A DNA stretch of 64,000 bases from Schaalia radingae (GTDB lineage Bacteria; Actinomycetota; Actinomycetes; Actinomycetales; Actinomycetaceae), in assembly GCF_900106055.1 (NCBI RefSeq), contig NZ_LT629792.1, forward strand, positions 868,001 to 932,000, given 5' to 3'. The first letter of the stretch is position 1. The number at the start of each line of letters is the position of its first letter. A model generated the notes under the pieces. The model had not been told where the DNA came from and ran no database searches. It was given only the letters and a program-made list of their open reading frames with translations. A program made the position numbers and the translations under genes. Of this stretch, positions 27,833-37,665 are shown piece after piece.

Positions 27833-29386
27833 ATGACTTCTTTGACCGATCTTTCCGCGCCAGCCGCACCGTCTGCACTGCCACGTACCTACGCGGTGCG
27901 CACACTCGGATGCCAGATGAACGAGCATGATTCAGAACGCATGGCGGGACTACTGGAAGAGTATGGACTGGTTCCCGTCTCACAAGTACCCGAAGCTGCA
28001 GCACGTGCCACTGATGCCGGCGACATGGGCGCTGACGTGGTGGTCATCAATACCTGCTCGGTCAGAGAAAACGCTGCGACTCGTCTGTTCGGAAATCTTG
28101 GCCAGCTCGCCCAGGTCAAACGTGAACGCCCCGGCATGCAGATCGCAGTGGGCGGGTGCCTGGCTCAGCAAATGCGCGGCGGTATTGTGGAACGCGCACC
28201 TTGGGTCGACGCCGTTTTCGGCACACACAACATCGATGTTCTGCCCGCACTGTTGCGGCGCGCTGAACACAACCAGGAAGCAGCAGTTGAGATCGAAGAA
28301 TCGCTGAAGGTTTTTCCATCGACGCTGCCCACACACCGCGAATCCGTGTATGCGGCATGGGTGTCGATCTCTGTCGGATGCAATAACACCTGCACATTCT
28401 GCATCGTGCCGCATCTGCGCGGAAAGGAACGCGACCGCAGGCCAGGTGAGATCCTCCAGGAAGTCGAAGCAGTTGTCGCACAAGGCGCTATCGAAGTGAC
28501 GCTGCTGGGGCAAAACGTCAACTCCTACGGTGTGGGATTCGGTCACAGAGGAGCCTTCGCTGATCTGCTGCGCACAGTCGGCGCAGTCGATGGAATTGAG
28601 CGCGTACGCTTCACCTCCCCTCACCCGGCAGCTTTCACTGACGACGTCATCGAGGCGATGGCTCAGACACCCACCGTCATGCCATCCCTGCACATGCCAT
28701 TGCAGTCAGGTTCAGACACGGTGCTGCGCCAGATGCGCCGCTCGTACCGTCGCAAGAAATTCATGGGCATTTTGGAACGCGTTCGCGCAGCAATGCCCGA
28801 CGCGGCTATTACGACCGACATCATCGTCGGCTTCCCCGGCGAAACGGAAAAAGATTTCGAGCAGACCCTCGAAGTCGTCGAAGAAGCACGCTTCGCATCT
28901 GCTTTCACCTTCCTGTACTCACCGCGCCCCGGCACGCCCGCAGCCGATCGCGACGACCAGGTTGACCCCGCGGTCGCCTCCGAACGCTACAGCCGTCTTA
29001 TCGCCCTGCAAGATAAGATCTGCGCGCAGGACAATGAGAAGCTCGAAGGCACTGCCGTCGAAGTCCTCGTCAGCGAAGGACAAGGCCGCAAAGACGGTGC
29101 CACTCAACGCATCACGGGGCGTGCGCGTGATAACCGACTGGTACATGTCGCCCTGCCCGACACTCTTGTAGAAGCGGACAGGCCACGACCCGGCGATATG
29201 GTGCGCGCAACGGTCACGCACGGTGCGCCTCACCATCTGCTCGCTGACTCGGCCCTGACCGGGGGACTTTTCGACGTTCGCCGTACCCGTGCAGGGGACG
29301 CATGGCAGGAGGTTCAGCGTGCACACAACGAGGCATCCGATCCACGCGTAACTCTTGGAATGCCGACGCTGCGCGTGAGATCATGA
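27833..29386 (+). CDS. miaB: tRNA-2-methylthio-N6-isopentenyladenosine synthase MiaB
   Basis: MiaB adds a methylthio group to i6A37 of tRNAs with radical SAM chemistry, acting after MiaA. The 517-residue protein has the N-terminal UPF0004 domain with the cluster Cys27 in TLGCQMN and further cysteines in NTCSVRENA and GGCLAQ. The radical SAM motif C-x3-C-x2-C is at 183/187/190, and a C-terminal TRAM region is present. The 382-residue GNAT gene and miaA follow on the same strand, so both modification steps are probably expressed together. Confidence 0.96.
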   Translation: MTSLTDLSAPAAPSALPRTYAVRTLGCQMNEHDSERMAGLLEEYGLVPVSQVPEAAARATDAGDMGADVVVINTCSVRENAATRLFGNLGQLAQVKRERPGMQIAVGGCLAQQMRGGIVERAPWVDAVFGTHNIDVLPALLRRAEHNQEAAVEIEESLKVFPSTLPTHRESVYAAWVSISVGCNNTCTFCIVPHLRGKERDRRPGEILQEVEAVVAQGAIEVTLLGQNVNSYGVGFGHRGAFADLLRTVGAVDGIERVRFTSPHPAAFTDDVIEAMAQTPTVMPSLHMPLQSGSDTVLRQMRRSYRRKKFMGILERVRAAMPDAAITTDIIVGFPGETEKDFEQTLEVVEEARFASAFTFLYSPRPGTPAADRDDQVDPAVASERYSRLIALQDKICAQDNEKLEGTAVEVLVSEGQGRKDGATQRITGRARDNRLVHVALPDTLVEADRPRPGDMVRATVTHGAPHHLLADSALTGGLFDVRRTRAGDAWQEVQRAHNEASDPRVTLGMPTLRVRS

Positions 29387-29390
29387 ATGC

Positions 29391-30539
29391 ATGAAGCAAA
29401 GCGACGTTGACGCCGTCCAGGACGTCACGCTTATTGAGGTGCGCCCCCAAATCAGCCGTCCGTTCAACAATGAACACCCGCACGCTGATCTCTACTGCCG
29501 GTTGGCGGCTCTCACGGAGCAACATTCGCAGCGAATCTTTGGCACATCTGTGTGGGCGCTGACCGCCCAGCAGCTCTCCACGGCTCGTCATTCGTGCGCT
29601 CAGCTCTTTATCGTTGCCTGCGCAGGTTCCCAGCCCGTCGACGTCGATCGAGCCAGCGTGATCGGCTTTGCCTATCTGGAGCTACCGCTGCTGGAGAACA
29701 CTCATCTGGCAACGTATGACATCTATCTGGCAGATTCCCACAATGAGGCGATCGCTCAAGCGCTTCGCGCCCGATGTGAAGGAAAAGCGCGGCGCTATGG
29801 GCGCACCGGTATCGACACGTGGGTTGTGTCGACCTCGTGGCACAAGATCGAGGATTCCGAAGCCGTCGCTGACGTCAGTGGATATCACCCGGATCGGCCG
29901 GACACCCTCGTCAATTTTGATGAGGATGCCGACACTCGTGCGCTGCGAGCCGGGGGCTATGAGCCTGTGTGCGGTGAATGGGTGAATGTTCTTCCTGCCC
30001 AACGTATCCGTGAAGCCGCACCGGTCGCGCCTGACGGTTTTGAAACAGTGACGTGGACAGGACCCTTCACTCGGCCCGCGCTCGCCAGGCAGATGGTGCG
30101 CCTCTACGAAATGTGCGCGCGTGACATCCCTTCAGGTGCGCTACCCACTGATCAAAGCGCAATCTGGGACGAACAGCGTATCCGACTGATGGAGGACGGA
30201 CTCTACCGCGCCGGCACCAAGTGGATGACGACCGCAATTCGACCAGCCGGAGGGCCACTGGTTGGTTGGACAACGCTGACGTATCGTGACGACACATCCG
30301 GCTACGCTTACCAGGAAACAACGCTGATCGACCCGCAATACCGGGGCAGGAAACTGTCAGCGTGGATCAAGCTTGTCAATGCTCAGGCACTGGAACGTGA
30401 ACGCCCCGACATCTGTCACATCGTGACATCGAATGCCGTGACCAACCGCGCAGTATTGGCGCTCAACCGCAACTTTGACGCTCGCGCCGTTGCCATTGAC
30501 GTGGACTGGTACAAACCGCTGGGTGATCAGAACCTGTGA
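29391..30539 (+). CDS. Tandem GNAT-fold acetyltransferase-like protein
   Basis: The 382-residue protein looks like two GNAT domains. The first (about 20-190) is diverged and lacks a clear acetyl-CoA loop. The second (about 205-375) has LIDPQYRGRKLSAWIKLVNAQAL, with Q-Y-R-G-R-K-L-S matching R/Q-x-x-G-x-G/A, then VTSNAVTNRAVLALNRNF, the typical GNAT N-x-x-x-x-x-x-N helix region. Such tandem proteins are common between miaB and miaA in actinobacteria. Mycothiol synthase has a similar layout, but there is no evidence for that activity here. The ATG at 29391 lies four bases after miaB, and the stop overlaps the miaA start. Confidence 0.75.
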   Translation: MKQSDVDAVQDVTLIEVRPQISRPFNNEHPHADLYCRLAALTEQHSQRIFGTSVWALTAQQLSTARHSCAQLFIVACAGSQPVDVDRASVIGFAYLELPLLENTHLATYDIYLADSHNEAIAQALRARCEGKARRYGRTGIDTWVVSTSWHKIEDSEAVADVSGYHPDRPDTLVNFDEDADTRALRAGGYEPVCGEWVNVLPAQRIREAAPVAPDGFETVTWTGPFTRPALARQMVRLYEMCARDIPSGALPTDQSAIWDEQRIRLMEDGLYRAGTKWMTTAIRPAGGPLVGWTTLTYRDDTSGYAYQETTLIDPQYRGRKLSAWIKLVNAQALERERPDICHIVTSNAVTNRAVLALNRNFDARAVAIDVDWYKPLGDQNL

Positions 30540-31513
30540 CCTCTGACCACGCTCCGATTATCGCCGTCGTCGGCCCCACAGCCTCAGGAAAGTCCGACCT
30601 CGCCCTTACCATTGCGCAGGATCTTCCGGCATTGCTGGGAACATCCGGTGAGGCCGAATTGGTCAGCGCGGACGCGATGCAGCTGTACCGAGGAATGGAT
30701 ATCGGCACGGCCAAAACACCACTGGAGGAACGCCGAGGGATCACACACCACCAGATCGACGTCCTGGATGTGACAGACGAGGCCAGTGTTGCCGCCTATC
30801 AGCGCGAAGGACGACGTGACATCGCGGATATTCATCGTCGTGCGGGCATCGCCGTGGTTGCCGGCGGATCGGGACTGTACGTTCGCGCGCTCCTTGACGT
30901 CATCGACTTTCCTGGCACAGATCCGGACATACGCGCCCGCATTGAAGCTGAGGGTGACGGGCCACTGGGCGTCCAAGGGCTGTGGGACAAGCTCTGTGAG
31001 CGTGACCCGATTGCTGCGTCCCGAATCGACCCGCATAACGCGCGCCGAATTGTGCGCGCACTTGAAGTGATTGAACTGACGGGGGAGCCGTTCTCAGCGC
31101 GCCTGCCGCGCTACGAGTTCGCCCAGCCGGCGGTCATGCTCGGAATGAGGCGTGAGCCTGCCCGCCTCGATGAGCGCATCGCGGTCAGAACGCACGCCAT
31201 GTTTGACGAGGGCCTGCTTGACGAGGTTGCCCACCTGATTCCTCTCGGATTGCGCGAGGGCAAGACGGCATCCCGGGCAACGGGATATGCGCAGGCTCTG
31301 TCCGTGCTTGACGGTCATATGAGTCGTGATGAGGCGATTGAGTCGGTTGCACTGGCCACCCGTCAGCTTGCACGGCGACAGATCAAATGGTTCAGACGGG
31401 ACCCACGCATCATGTGGATCGATGCAGACGGGTGCGATGAGGCGGCACTGCGCGCGAACGCGTTGAAGTTGATCGAGCGCGCACTCAGTGATGCACAGCC
31501 CGAATCGTTCTAG
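30536..31513 (+). CDS. miaA: tRNA dimethylallyltransferase MiaA
   Basis: MiaA transfers a dimethylallyl group to A37 of tRNAs reading UNN codons, which is the substrate later used by MiaB. The 325-residue protein has the P-loop G-P-T-A-S-G-K-S at 13-20, VSADAMQLYRGMDIGTAKTP (family D-S-x-Q-x-Y block) and GGSGLYVRALLDVIDF. The GTG start overlaps the previous stop (GTGA). The gene ends convergently with the RsmC-like gene 23 bases on, with no visible terminator between them. Confidence 0.96.
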   Translation: MTSDHAPIIAVVGPTASGKSDLALTIAQDLPALLGTSGEAELVSADAMQLYRGMDIGTAKTPLEERRGITHHQIDVLDVTDEASVAAYQREGRRDIADIHRRAGIAVVAGGSGLYVRALLDVIDFPGTDPDIRARIEAEGDGPLGVQGLWDKLCERDPIAASRIDPHNARRIVRALEVIELTGEPFSARLPRYEFAQPAVMLGMRREPARLDERIAVRTHAMFDEGLLDEVAHLIPLGLREGKTASRATGYAQALSVLDGHMSRDEAIESVALATRQLARRQIKWFRRDPRIMWIDADGCDEAALRANALKLIERALSDAQPESF

Positions 31514-31536
31514 CGCTGCGCAGCCTGAATCGCGAT

Positions 31537-32151
31537 CTAGCGGCGCGCGACCCGAATAATGCGGTAGCCCTTCTTGGATGCAATCTTGCCGGCATCCCAG
31601 CCTTGCTCGCACAGCCAGGAGATCAGGGAATCTGCGCCAAGGTTGCGCTGTACCACCAGGTACGCCTCACCCTCGTCGGCCAGCAGGTTGAGCCATTGAG
31701 TCAGCAATTCACGCAATGCTTTTTTCCCGATACGCACCGGAGGGTTTGACCAGATCAGGTCGAAACGCACGTTCTCGGAGTGAGCTTTGGCCAGGGCAGC
31801 GGGCGCACGGTACGCCGTGATATTGGACACTCCCGCGGCTGTGGCGTTGCGGCGCGTCAAATCGAGCGCCCTGTCTGTCACATCGACTGCCCACACCTGA
31901 GCCTCGGGCGACTCCAGCGCCATCGCCAGCGCGATCGGCCCCCATCCGCACCCGACATCCACAAACGTTCCTGACGAAGGCGGCGTGGGAGCTTCTGCCA
32001 AAAGCTGGCGTGTCCCCAGGTCCAGACGGTTGGCAGAAAAAACATGATCACTGACCCAGGCGCGAAAATCGTGTCCGCGCAGCGCCACGTCAATGCGGCG
32101 CAGTTCAGATTCTTCGGCAGGAGCAGCGTTGGTGAAGTACTGGTCAGTCAT
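31537..32151 (-). CDS. RsmC-like class I SAM-dependent methyltransferase
   Basis: A 204-residue methyltransferase. The SAM-binding loop is FVDVGCGWGPIALAMA (63-78) and the catalytic motif is N-P-P at 136-138 within SNPPVRIGK, which matches RsmC/RlmG-type guanine-N2 rRNA methyltransferases. These proteins methylate G1207 of 16S rRNA in E. coli, but the short form here lacks the extra N-terminal domain, so the target is uncertain. It starts without a ribosome binding site; TAGGCT ends seven bases before the ATG. It is divergent from hflX. Confidence 0.85.
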   Translation of the reverse strand: MTDQYFTNAAPAEESELRRIDVALRGHDFRAWVSDHVFSANRLDLGTRQLLAEAPTPPSSGTFVDVGCGWGPIALAMALESPEAQVWAVDVTDRALDLTRRNATAAGVSNITAYRAPAALAKAHSENVRFDLIWSNPPVRIGKKALRELLTQWLNLLADEGEAYLVVQRNLGADSLISWLCEQGWDAGKIASKKGYRIIRVARR

Positions 32152-32158
32152 GATGTCC

Positions 32159-32164
32159 AGCCTA
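32159..32164 (-). promoter_or_regulatory. Probable -10 element of the RsmC-like gene (leaderless)
   Basis: On the minus strand TAGGCT is seven bases before the ATG, the same geometry as at dapA, and no Shine-Dalgarno sequence is present. Confidence 0.5.
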
Positions 32165-32231
32165 GTGGATCACTCAGGTGTCCACACCCATCGCTGTCTC
32201 ATCTGCGCGGGTGGGTCTGCTCGTGGCACAC

Positions 32232-32237
32232 TAGGAT
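32232..32237 (+). promoter_or_regulatory. Probable -10 element of hflX
   Basis: TAGGAT here would place the transcription start near 32244, giving a short leader that contains AAGGAGA before the GTG at 32260. It argues against the in-frame ATG at 32236, which would lie upstream of the transcript. Confidence 0.5.
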
Positions 32238-32259
32238 GAACCCGCAACGAAGGAGATCA

Positions 32260-33774
32260 GTGGCCGACTCACGTGATTCAACCTCAGCGCATGACGACGA
32301 ATCGTTCAAAGCAGCAGAAGACGTCGTGGCGCGTATCCTCGCCCGCCAGGGCACAGCACTGGCATCCACGCGCTTTCAGGACACGACGCACGATGCTGGC
32401 GACCTGGAACGGGAGGCGCGCGCCGGTATGCGCCGCGTCAATGACATTGCGAGCCAGACCGAGCTTGACGAAGTCAGTGAAGTTGAATACCGCCAGGTGC
32501 GTCTCGAACGTGTGGTCCTGGTGGGCCTGCGCACAACGCAGAGTCTGGAGGAATCGGAAAATTCGTTGCGTGAACTGGCAGCACTGGCTGATACAGCCGG
32601 ATCCCACGTCCTCGATGGCATCATTCAGCGGCGCCCCACCCCAGATCCTGGCACCTACCTCGGCTCCGGTAAAGCGCGTGAACTCGCTGAAATCGTGGCG
32701 GATAGCAGGGCAGACACGGTCATTGTGGACGGTGAACTGACCGCTTCTCAGCGCCGCGGCCTGGAAGACGTCGTCAAAGTGAAAGTTGTTGATCGTACGA
32801 CGTTGATCCTTGATATTTTCGCCCAACATGCCAAGTCTCGTGAAGGCCAGGCACAGGTGGAGCTCGCTCAGCTCGAATATCTGTTGCCGCGACTGCGAGG
32901 TTGGGGTGAGTCCATGTCGCGTCAGGCCGGTGGCCGTGTGGCCGGCGGTGAAGGTATCGGCTCACGAGGACCCGGTGAAACGAAAATCGAACTGGATCGG
33001 CGCCGCATTCGATCACGCATGGCGCGCCTGCGCGCACAGATCCGTGACATGGAACCCGCCCGACGCACTCAACGAGCTGCACGCCGTCGCATGGGTGTGC
33101 CCTCTGTGGCGATTGTCGGGTACACGAACGCTGGGAAATCTACCCTGCTCAACCAGCTCACTGATGCCGGCGTGCTTGTGGAGGACGCGCTGTTCGCGAC
33201 TCTCGACCCAACTGTCCGCCGGACGCAAACTTCTGATGGCCGGGTCTTCACACTGTCTGACACGGTGGGGTTCGTCCGTAATCTGCCGACGCAACTGGTG
33301 GAGGCCTTCCGATCCACGCTCGAAGAGGTCGGTGAAGCGGACGTGATCGTCCACGTCGTTGATGCGGCTCACCCTGATCCGGTCGGCCAGGTCGAAACCG
33401 TGCGCGGCGTGCTGGACACGATTGACGGCACGGAGACGATTCCCGAAATTCTTGTGCTCAACAAGAGTGACCTGGCCTCGCCTGAACGCCGGGCGCTGAA
33501 CCGTACGTTGTTTCCCAAAGCTGTTGCGATCAGTGCTCGCACTGGGCAGGGAATCGAGGAGCTGCGCCAGCTCATCGAAGACACGTTGCCGCGTCCGCGC
33601 GTCTATGTTGACGTGGTCGTCCCGTACGACCACGGCGACCTCGTCCATGCCGCCCACGAACAGGGCGAGGTCCTCAGTGAAGACTACGAGGCAGCAGGCA
33701 CGCATATCACTGCTCACGTCGACAGTGCGCTTGCAGACCGACTTCATCATGTGAATGCCGCGCCCCATGGGTGA
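32260..33774 (+). CDS. hflX: Ribosome-splitting GTPase HflX
   Basis: HflX binds stalled or stress-inactivated 70S ribosomes and splits them using GTP. The 504-residue protein has an N-terminal HflX domain (PDPGTYLGSGK near 130, then the ARSREGQAQVELAQLEYLLPRLRG-type helical linker). The GTPase domain has G1 G-Y-T-N-A-G-K-S at about 287-294, G3 in DTVGFVRNLP and G4 N-K-S-D. The GTG start has AAGGAGA just upstream. The actinobacterial homologue in Mycobacterium is linked to macrolide tolerance. Its 3' end overlaps the next gene. Confidence 0.95.
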   Translation: MADSRDSTSAHDDESFKAAEDVVARILARQGTALASTRFQDTTHDAGDLEREARAGMRRVNDIASQTELDEVSEVEYRQVRLERVVLVGLRTTQSLEESENSLRELAALADTAGSHVLDGIIQRRPTPDPGTYLGSGKARELAEIVADSRADTVIVDGELTASQRRGLEDVVKVKVVDRTTLILDIFAQHAKSREGQAQVELAQLEYLLPRLRGWGESMSRQAGGRVAGGEGIGSRGPGETKIELDRRRIRSRMARLRAQIRDMEPARRTQRAARRRMGVPSVAIVGYTNAGKSTLLNQLTDAGVLVEDALFATLDPTVRRTQTSDGRVFTLSDTVGFVRNLPTQLVEAFRSTLEEVGEADVIVHVVDAAHPDPVGQVETVRGVLDTIDGTETIPEILVLNKSDLASPERRALNRTLFPKAVAISARTGQGIEELRQLIEDTLPRPRVYVDVVVPYDHGDLVHAAHEQGEVLSEDYEAAGTHITAHVDSALADRLHHVNAAPHG

Positions 33775-35749
33775 GGCTGACGAGCAGGAGACTGCCCTTG
33801 AACATCGTATTTTGACCCGAGTGCTCACCGCGATGGGAGGCAGTCGGCGCGACGGCCAGGTTCGCATGATTGACGAGGGCGCCGCCGCGCTGAAATCAGG
33901 TCACCATGTGATGATTCAGGCGGGAACCGGCACGGGCAAGTCAATTGGTTACCTGATTCCGGTGCTGGCTCGGGCAGCTGAATCAGGCGCACGAACCCTG
34001 ATCACAACGGCCACGCTGGCACTGCAACGCCAGATTCTGACGAAGGACGCTCCTTTGGTCATTGACGCCGTGGCGGATGAAACGGGTGTGCGTCCGCATG
34101 TCGCACTGCTCAAAGGATGGTCGAATTACGTCTGCAAGTTTCGAGCTGACGGTGGGCGCTCCCAGCTGGATACTCTTTTCGACGCTGCCGACGCGCATCA
34201 GGGACCAATCAGTGACCTCGGCAAAGAAGTGACGCGGGTGCGAGAATGGGCGCGCACCACGGATTCAGGTGATCGTGATGATCTGATCCCCGGCGTCTCC
34301 GACCGGGCGTGGAGACAGGTGAGTGTCTCGAAGCGTGAATGCATGGGGCGCGACTGCCCATTTGTGGAGGAATGCTTTGCTGGCCTCGCGCGCGATGAAG
34401 CGCTTGAAGCTGACGTGGTGGTCTCAAACCATTCCCTCTTCGGTATTGACACGATGAGTGCGCTCAACCTGTTTGGAGAGTTGGATCATGTGGTGGTTGA
34501 TGAATGCCACGAACTTGCTTCCCGCGTTCGCTCTCAAGCCTGTTGTGAAATATCCAAGGCACTGTGTACGCGCGTGGCGCGAGTAGTGCGCACGCTGGTC
34601 AAATCCGTTGATATTCAACCGTTCGAGCAGGCAGCGAGCGCATTGATGGATGCCCTCGACGCGCAGCCTGACGGGCTGATGGTGTGCAGGCCAGATGCGG
34701 TAGTCGAGGCGATCAGCGTATGTGATTCAACGGTGCGGACCGTGGCCAGTGAAGTTGAGCAGTCCTCGGTGGAGCAGAGTCAGAAACTCATGGCGCAGGC
34801 GGCGTGTGATGAGTTCATCGAGGCAATCGACGCGTGGAATATCGATCCAGCTCAGACGATTACGTACATCGAGAGGGACACGGATAGCAGCGCTGTGTCG
34901 TTGAAGATTGCGCCTCTGGATGTCGCCGGACCGCTCGGCGCGGTCGGGCTGGGGGAGCGTGCGGCGATCTTGACGTCTGCCACGCTGGCACTGGGCGGGT
35001 CTTTTGATTCGGCGGCTCGGGAATGCGGGCTGATGGTCTCCCACGTGCCCTGGCATGGCATTGACGTTGGTTCGCCCTTCGATGTGGCTCGTCAGGGCGT
35101 CATCTACGTGGCGCGGCATCTGCCAGTTCCGGGTCGCGAGGGCCCGAGCGGGGAAGCGCTTGATGAGCTTGTCGCCCTGACTCAAGCGGCAGGTGGTGGT
35201 GTACTCGCCCTGTTTTCAGCATGGCGTGGTCTGAAGGCCGGTGCGCGAGCACTTCGCGAGGGGACATCTCTGGACGTGTACGTGCAGGGAGAGGAAACCA
35301 CGTCGGCGTTGGTGTCGCGTTTTCGAAACGAACGCGATTCGTGTCTGGTTGGCACACTGTCACTGTGGCAGGGGGTCGACGTTGTGGGCCCGTCCTGTCG
35401 GCTTGTTGTCATCGACCGGATTCCGTTTCCTCATCCTGATAACGCGGTGTTCCAGGCGCTGCAAAACGATGCAGCGAAACGGGGAGTGAGCGGTTTCGGC
35501 GCGGTGGCACTGCCTCACGCAGCACTGTTGATGGCCCAGGGCGCAGGCCGACTGTTGCGTTCCTCGCAGGATCAGGGAGTTGTGGCAGTGCTGGATCCGC
35601 GACTGGTCACAAAGTCGTATGGCAGCTTTATCCGCGCCACCATGCCGCAGATGTGGCCGACGACAGATTCGCGCATCGTGGTACAGGCGCTTGAACGTCT
35701 TGCAGCCAGTCTTGACACACTCGATTCGTCCAGTCGCCCTCGTGAATGA
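33755..35749 (+). CDS. dinG: DinG-type Fe-S superfamily 2 DNA helicase
   Basis: XPD/DinG helicases unwind forked DNA and R-loops 5'-to-3'. The 664-residue protein has Walker A Q-A-G-T-G-T-G-K-S at 55-63 and the DEAH-like box D-E-C-H at 249-252. The four cysteines of an Fe-S cluster are at 127, 196, 201 and 207. The C-terminal half contains GTLSLWQGVDVVG and the motif VI region MAQGAGRLLRSSQDQG. The start may be ATG 33755 or ATG 33767; both overlap hflX. Despite the name no LexA box is visible, so SOS control is not supported here. Confidence 0.9.
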   Translation: MPRPMGEADEQETALEHRILTRVLTAMGGSRRDGQVRMIDEGAAALKSGHHVMIQAGTGTGKSIGYLIPVLARAAESGARTLITTATLALQRQILTKDAPLVIDAVADETGVRPHVALLKGWSNYVCKFRADGGRSQLDTLFDAADAHQGPISDLGKEVTRVREWARTTDSGDRDDLIPGVSDRAWRQVSVSKRECMGRDCPFVEECFAGLARDEALEADVVVSNHSLFGIDTMSALNLFGELDHVVVDECHELASRVRSQACCEISKALCTRVARVVRTLVKSVDIQPFEQAASALMDALDAQPDGLMVCRPDAVVEAISVCDSTVRTVASEVEQSSVEQSQKLMAQAACDEFIEAIDAWNIDPAQTITYIERDTDSSAVSLKIAPLDVAGPLGAVGLGERAAILTSATLALGGSFDSAARECGLMVSHVPWHGIDVGSPFDVARQGVIYVARHLPVPGREGPSGEALDELVALTQAAGGGVLALFSAWRGLKAGARALREGTSLDVYVQGEETTSALVSRFRNERDSCLVGTLSLWQGVDVVGPSCRLVVIDRIPFPHPDNAVFQALQNDAAKRGVSGFGAVALPHAALLMAQGAGRLLRSSQDQGVVAVLDPRLVTKSYGSFIRATMPQMWPTTDSRIVVQALERLAASLDTLDSSSRPRE

Positions 35750-35821
35750 GACCATAGACCACTTCTCAAAATTCATCTGATTTGGGATGATGGTGCCGGA
35801 TCGGAATGAAGGAGGCATCAG

Positions 35822-36814
35822 GTGCACCACATGACTGCTCAAACCTTGTACCCCTCAGGGACGGAAGGACACCCGTCGAAAATCGCGGTGATCGGGGCTG
35901 GAGCGGTTGGCACCGCAGTCGCCTATGCGTGCGCCATGAGGGGCGACGCCCGCACCATCGTCCTCCAGGACATCAACAAGAAGAAGGTCGAGGCTGAAGC
36001 GCTCGATATCGCTCACGGCATCCAGTTCACCCCATGCGGTGCCGTTGAAGGATCCGACGATGTGGAAATCGTGCGAGGATCCGACCTGGTGATTGTCACC
36101 GCCGGCGCGAAGCAGAAACCGGGACAAACCCGCCTTGAGCTGGCCGGCTCCACCGTCAACCTCATGAAAACCATTGTGCCGAACCTGCAGAACGTCGCAC
36201 CGCACGCCCGCTTCATGTTCATCACGAACCCCGTTGACATCGTGACCTATGCGGCGCTGAAAATCATGGGTGTTCCACGCAACCAGGTCTTCGGCTCGGG
36301 CACCGTGCTGGACACATCGCGCCTGCGCTACTTGGTTTCGCGCGAAACCGGAGTGGCCACACAGAACATCCACGCCTACGTGACAGGCGAACATGGTGAT
36401 TCAGAGGTGGCACTGTGGTCATCCGCTGAAATTGGAAACGTGCCGATCCGGCACTGGGGGCCCACCCTGAGCGGCAGGCTCTTCGACAGTGATCTGCGCA
36501 AGGAAATTGCGGAAGAAGTCACTCAATCGGCCTACAAGATCATCGAAGGTAAAGGCGCCACGAATTACGCGATTGGCCTGTCGGCAGCTAACATTGCCCG
36601 CGCGGTGCTGCGAGACGAAAACCGAGTTCTGACGATCTCCTCGCTGCTTGAAGACTGGGAAGGCATCTCAGATGTCTGCATGGCTGCACCCACCATCGTT
36701 GGGCGAATGGGTGCAGGACGGGTGCTGAACCCGCCGCTGACGCTGGCTGAGCGCGACGGTCTGACCGAATCAGCCCGACGCTTGCGTGCTGTTGCGCAAG
36801 AGCTCGGGTTCTGA
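35822..36814 (+). CDS. ldh: L-lactate dehydrogenase
   Basis: The enzyme reduces pyruvate to L-lactate with NADH, regenerating NAD in fermentation. The 330-residue protein has the Rossmann loop IAVIGAGAVGTAVA, the substrate-binding Arg region GQTRLELAGSTVN, and the catalytic His191 in TGEHGDSEV, where Gly-Asp-Ser is typical of LDH rather than malate dehydrogenase. The GTG at 35822 is chosen because AAGGAGG stands six bases before it. It is a monocistronic unit facing lexA, whose stop is one base away, so the two transcripts must overlap at their ends. Confidence 0.96.
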   Translation: MHHMTAQTLYPSGTEGHPSKIAVIGAGAVGTAVAYACAMRGDARTIVLQDINKKKVEAEALDIAHGIQFTPCGAVEGSDDVEIVRGSDLVIVTAGAKQKPGQTRLELAGSTVNLMKTIVPNLQNVAPHARFMFITNPVDIVTYAALKIMGVPRNQVFGSGTVLDTSRLRYLVSRETGVATQNIHAYVTGEHGDSEVALWSSAEIGNVPIRHWGPTLSGRLFDSDLRKEIAEEVTQSAYKIIEGKGATNYAIGLSAANIARAVLRDENRVLTISSLLEDWEGISDVCMAAPTIVGRMGAGRVLNPPLTLAERDGLTESARRLRAVAQELGF

Positions 36815-36815
36815 C

Positions 36816-37514
36816 CTACAGGCAGCGGATCATGGTGACGACGAGGCCGAGGATCGTTGCCTCGTCACCAGGGATCGGACTGTAGGACTCGTTTTTCGGC
36901 AGCAGCCACACATGACCGTCGGCGTGAGACAGAATCTTGACAGTTGCTTCACCATCGATCATCGCGGCAACCGTCTGCCCGTCAACAGCGGTGGGCTGAG
37001 AGCGTACCACGACATAGTCACCATCAAGGATCCCCGCATCAATCATTGACTCGCCGTTGACACGCAGCATGAACACGTTGCCTTGCCCCGTCAGTGAGGT
37101 GGGAAGCTCGAACGTGTCCTCAACATGCTGTTCTGCCGTGATAGGCGCGCCGGCAGCGATCTGCCCGACGAGGGGGACAGGAACTGTGTCCTGGTCAGCA
37201 TGGCTGACCGGGATCTCGATTTCATGGACAGTGGCAGGTGCCTGATCCTGAGCATCGTGGGGATCGCGGGAATCTCCAAGACCCTGCTCCGTGAGTTCAA
37301 TGCACCGCGCCTGGCCAGGAAGACGACGGATAAAACCAGCCTCCTCCAGTGCGTCAATATGATGCTTCACTGTCGAGGGGGAGGCCAGCCCCACGTTCTG
37401 TGCAATCTCACGCACCGAGGGAGGGTAACCGCGTTCGCGGATACTCTCACGAATCGTGTCGAGAATCTCACGCCTGCGACGGCTTAACGTCGCCTCATCC
37501 GTCTTCTTCGCCAT
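36816..37514 (-). CDS. lexA: SOS repressor LexA
   Basis: LexA represses DNA damage genes until RecA filaments induce its autocleavage. The 232-residue protein has the winged helix DNA-binding domain (PPSVREIAQNVGLASPSTVKHH, 31-52), the cleavage site Ala121-Gly122 and the catalytic dyad Ser156 (in GESMIDAGI) and Lys193. All three elements are intact. GGGAGGATCG precedes the ATG. Its own promoter (TTTCAC at 37613-37618, TACCCT at 37589-37594, minus strand, spacing 18) overlaps a LexA box, which implies autorepression. The LysM gene and nrdR are divergent, as in mycobacteria. Confidence 0.97.
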   Translation of the reverse strand: MAKKTDEATLSRRRREILDTIRESIRERGYPPSVREIAQNVGLASPSTVKHHIDALEEAGFIRRLPGQARCIELTEQGLGDSRDPHDAQDQAPATVHEIEIPVSHADQDTVPVPLVGQIAAGAPITAEQHVEDTFELPTSLTGQGNVFMLRVNGESMIDAGILDGDYVVVRSQPTAVDGQTVAAMIDGEATVKILSHADGHVWLLPKNESYSPIPGDEATILGLVVTMIRCL

Positions 37515-37613
37515 CGATCCTCCCGTTTATGCAGGTCAATCAGTATTTGGAACGCAAATGCACATGGTCGTTGTTTCACTGTGTTTACAGGGTACCGAAG
37601 ACTTAGGCAAATG

Positions 37614-37629
37614 TGAAACATTTGTTCGA
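37614..37629 (-). promoter_or_regulatory. LexA box 1, over the lexA promoter
   Basis: TGAAACATTTGTTCGA matches 13 of 16 bases of the palindromic actinobacterial SOS box TCGAACATATGTTCGA, with one half-site (GTTCGA) intact. It overlaps the predicted -35 of lexA on the minus strand, so LexA would repress itself here. Confidence 0.65.
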
Positions 37630-37659
37630 GCAAGTCTTGTTGCCCTCATGAAATGATGA

Positions 37660-37665
37660 TATCGT
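37660..37665 (+). promoter_or_regulatory. Possible -10 element of the LysM-nrdR transcript
   Basis: TATCGT lies 17 bases after a -35-like TTGTTG (37637-37642). LexA box 2 begins inside it, which would let LexA block transcription start. The hexamers are imperfect. Confidence 0.35.

Noticed and set aside
28771-28790. GAACGCGTTC inside miaB as a LexA site
   Set aside because: The half-sites are separated by two bases instead of four and the site is within coding sequence.
33755-35749. SOS regulation of the DinG-type helicase
   Set aside because: No GAAC-N4-GTTC element is found upstream, and the gene overlaps hflX.
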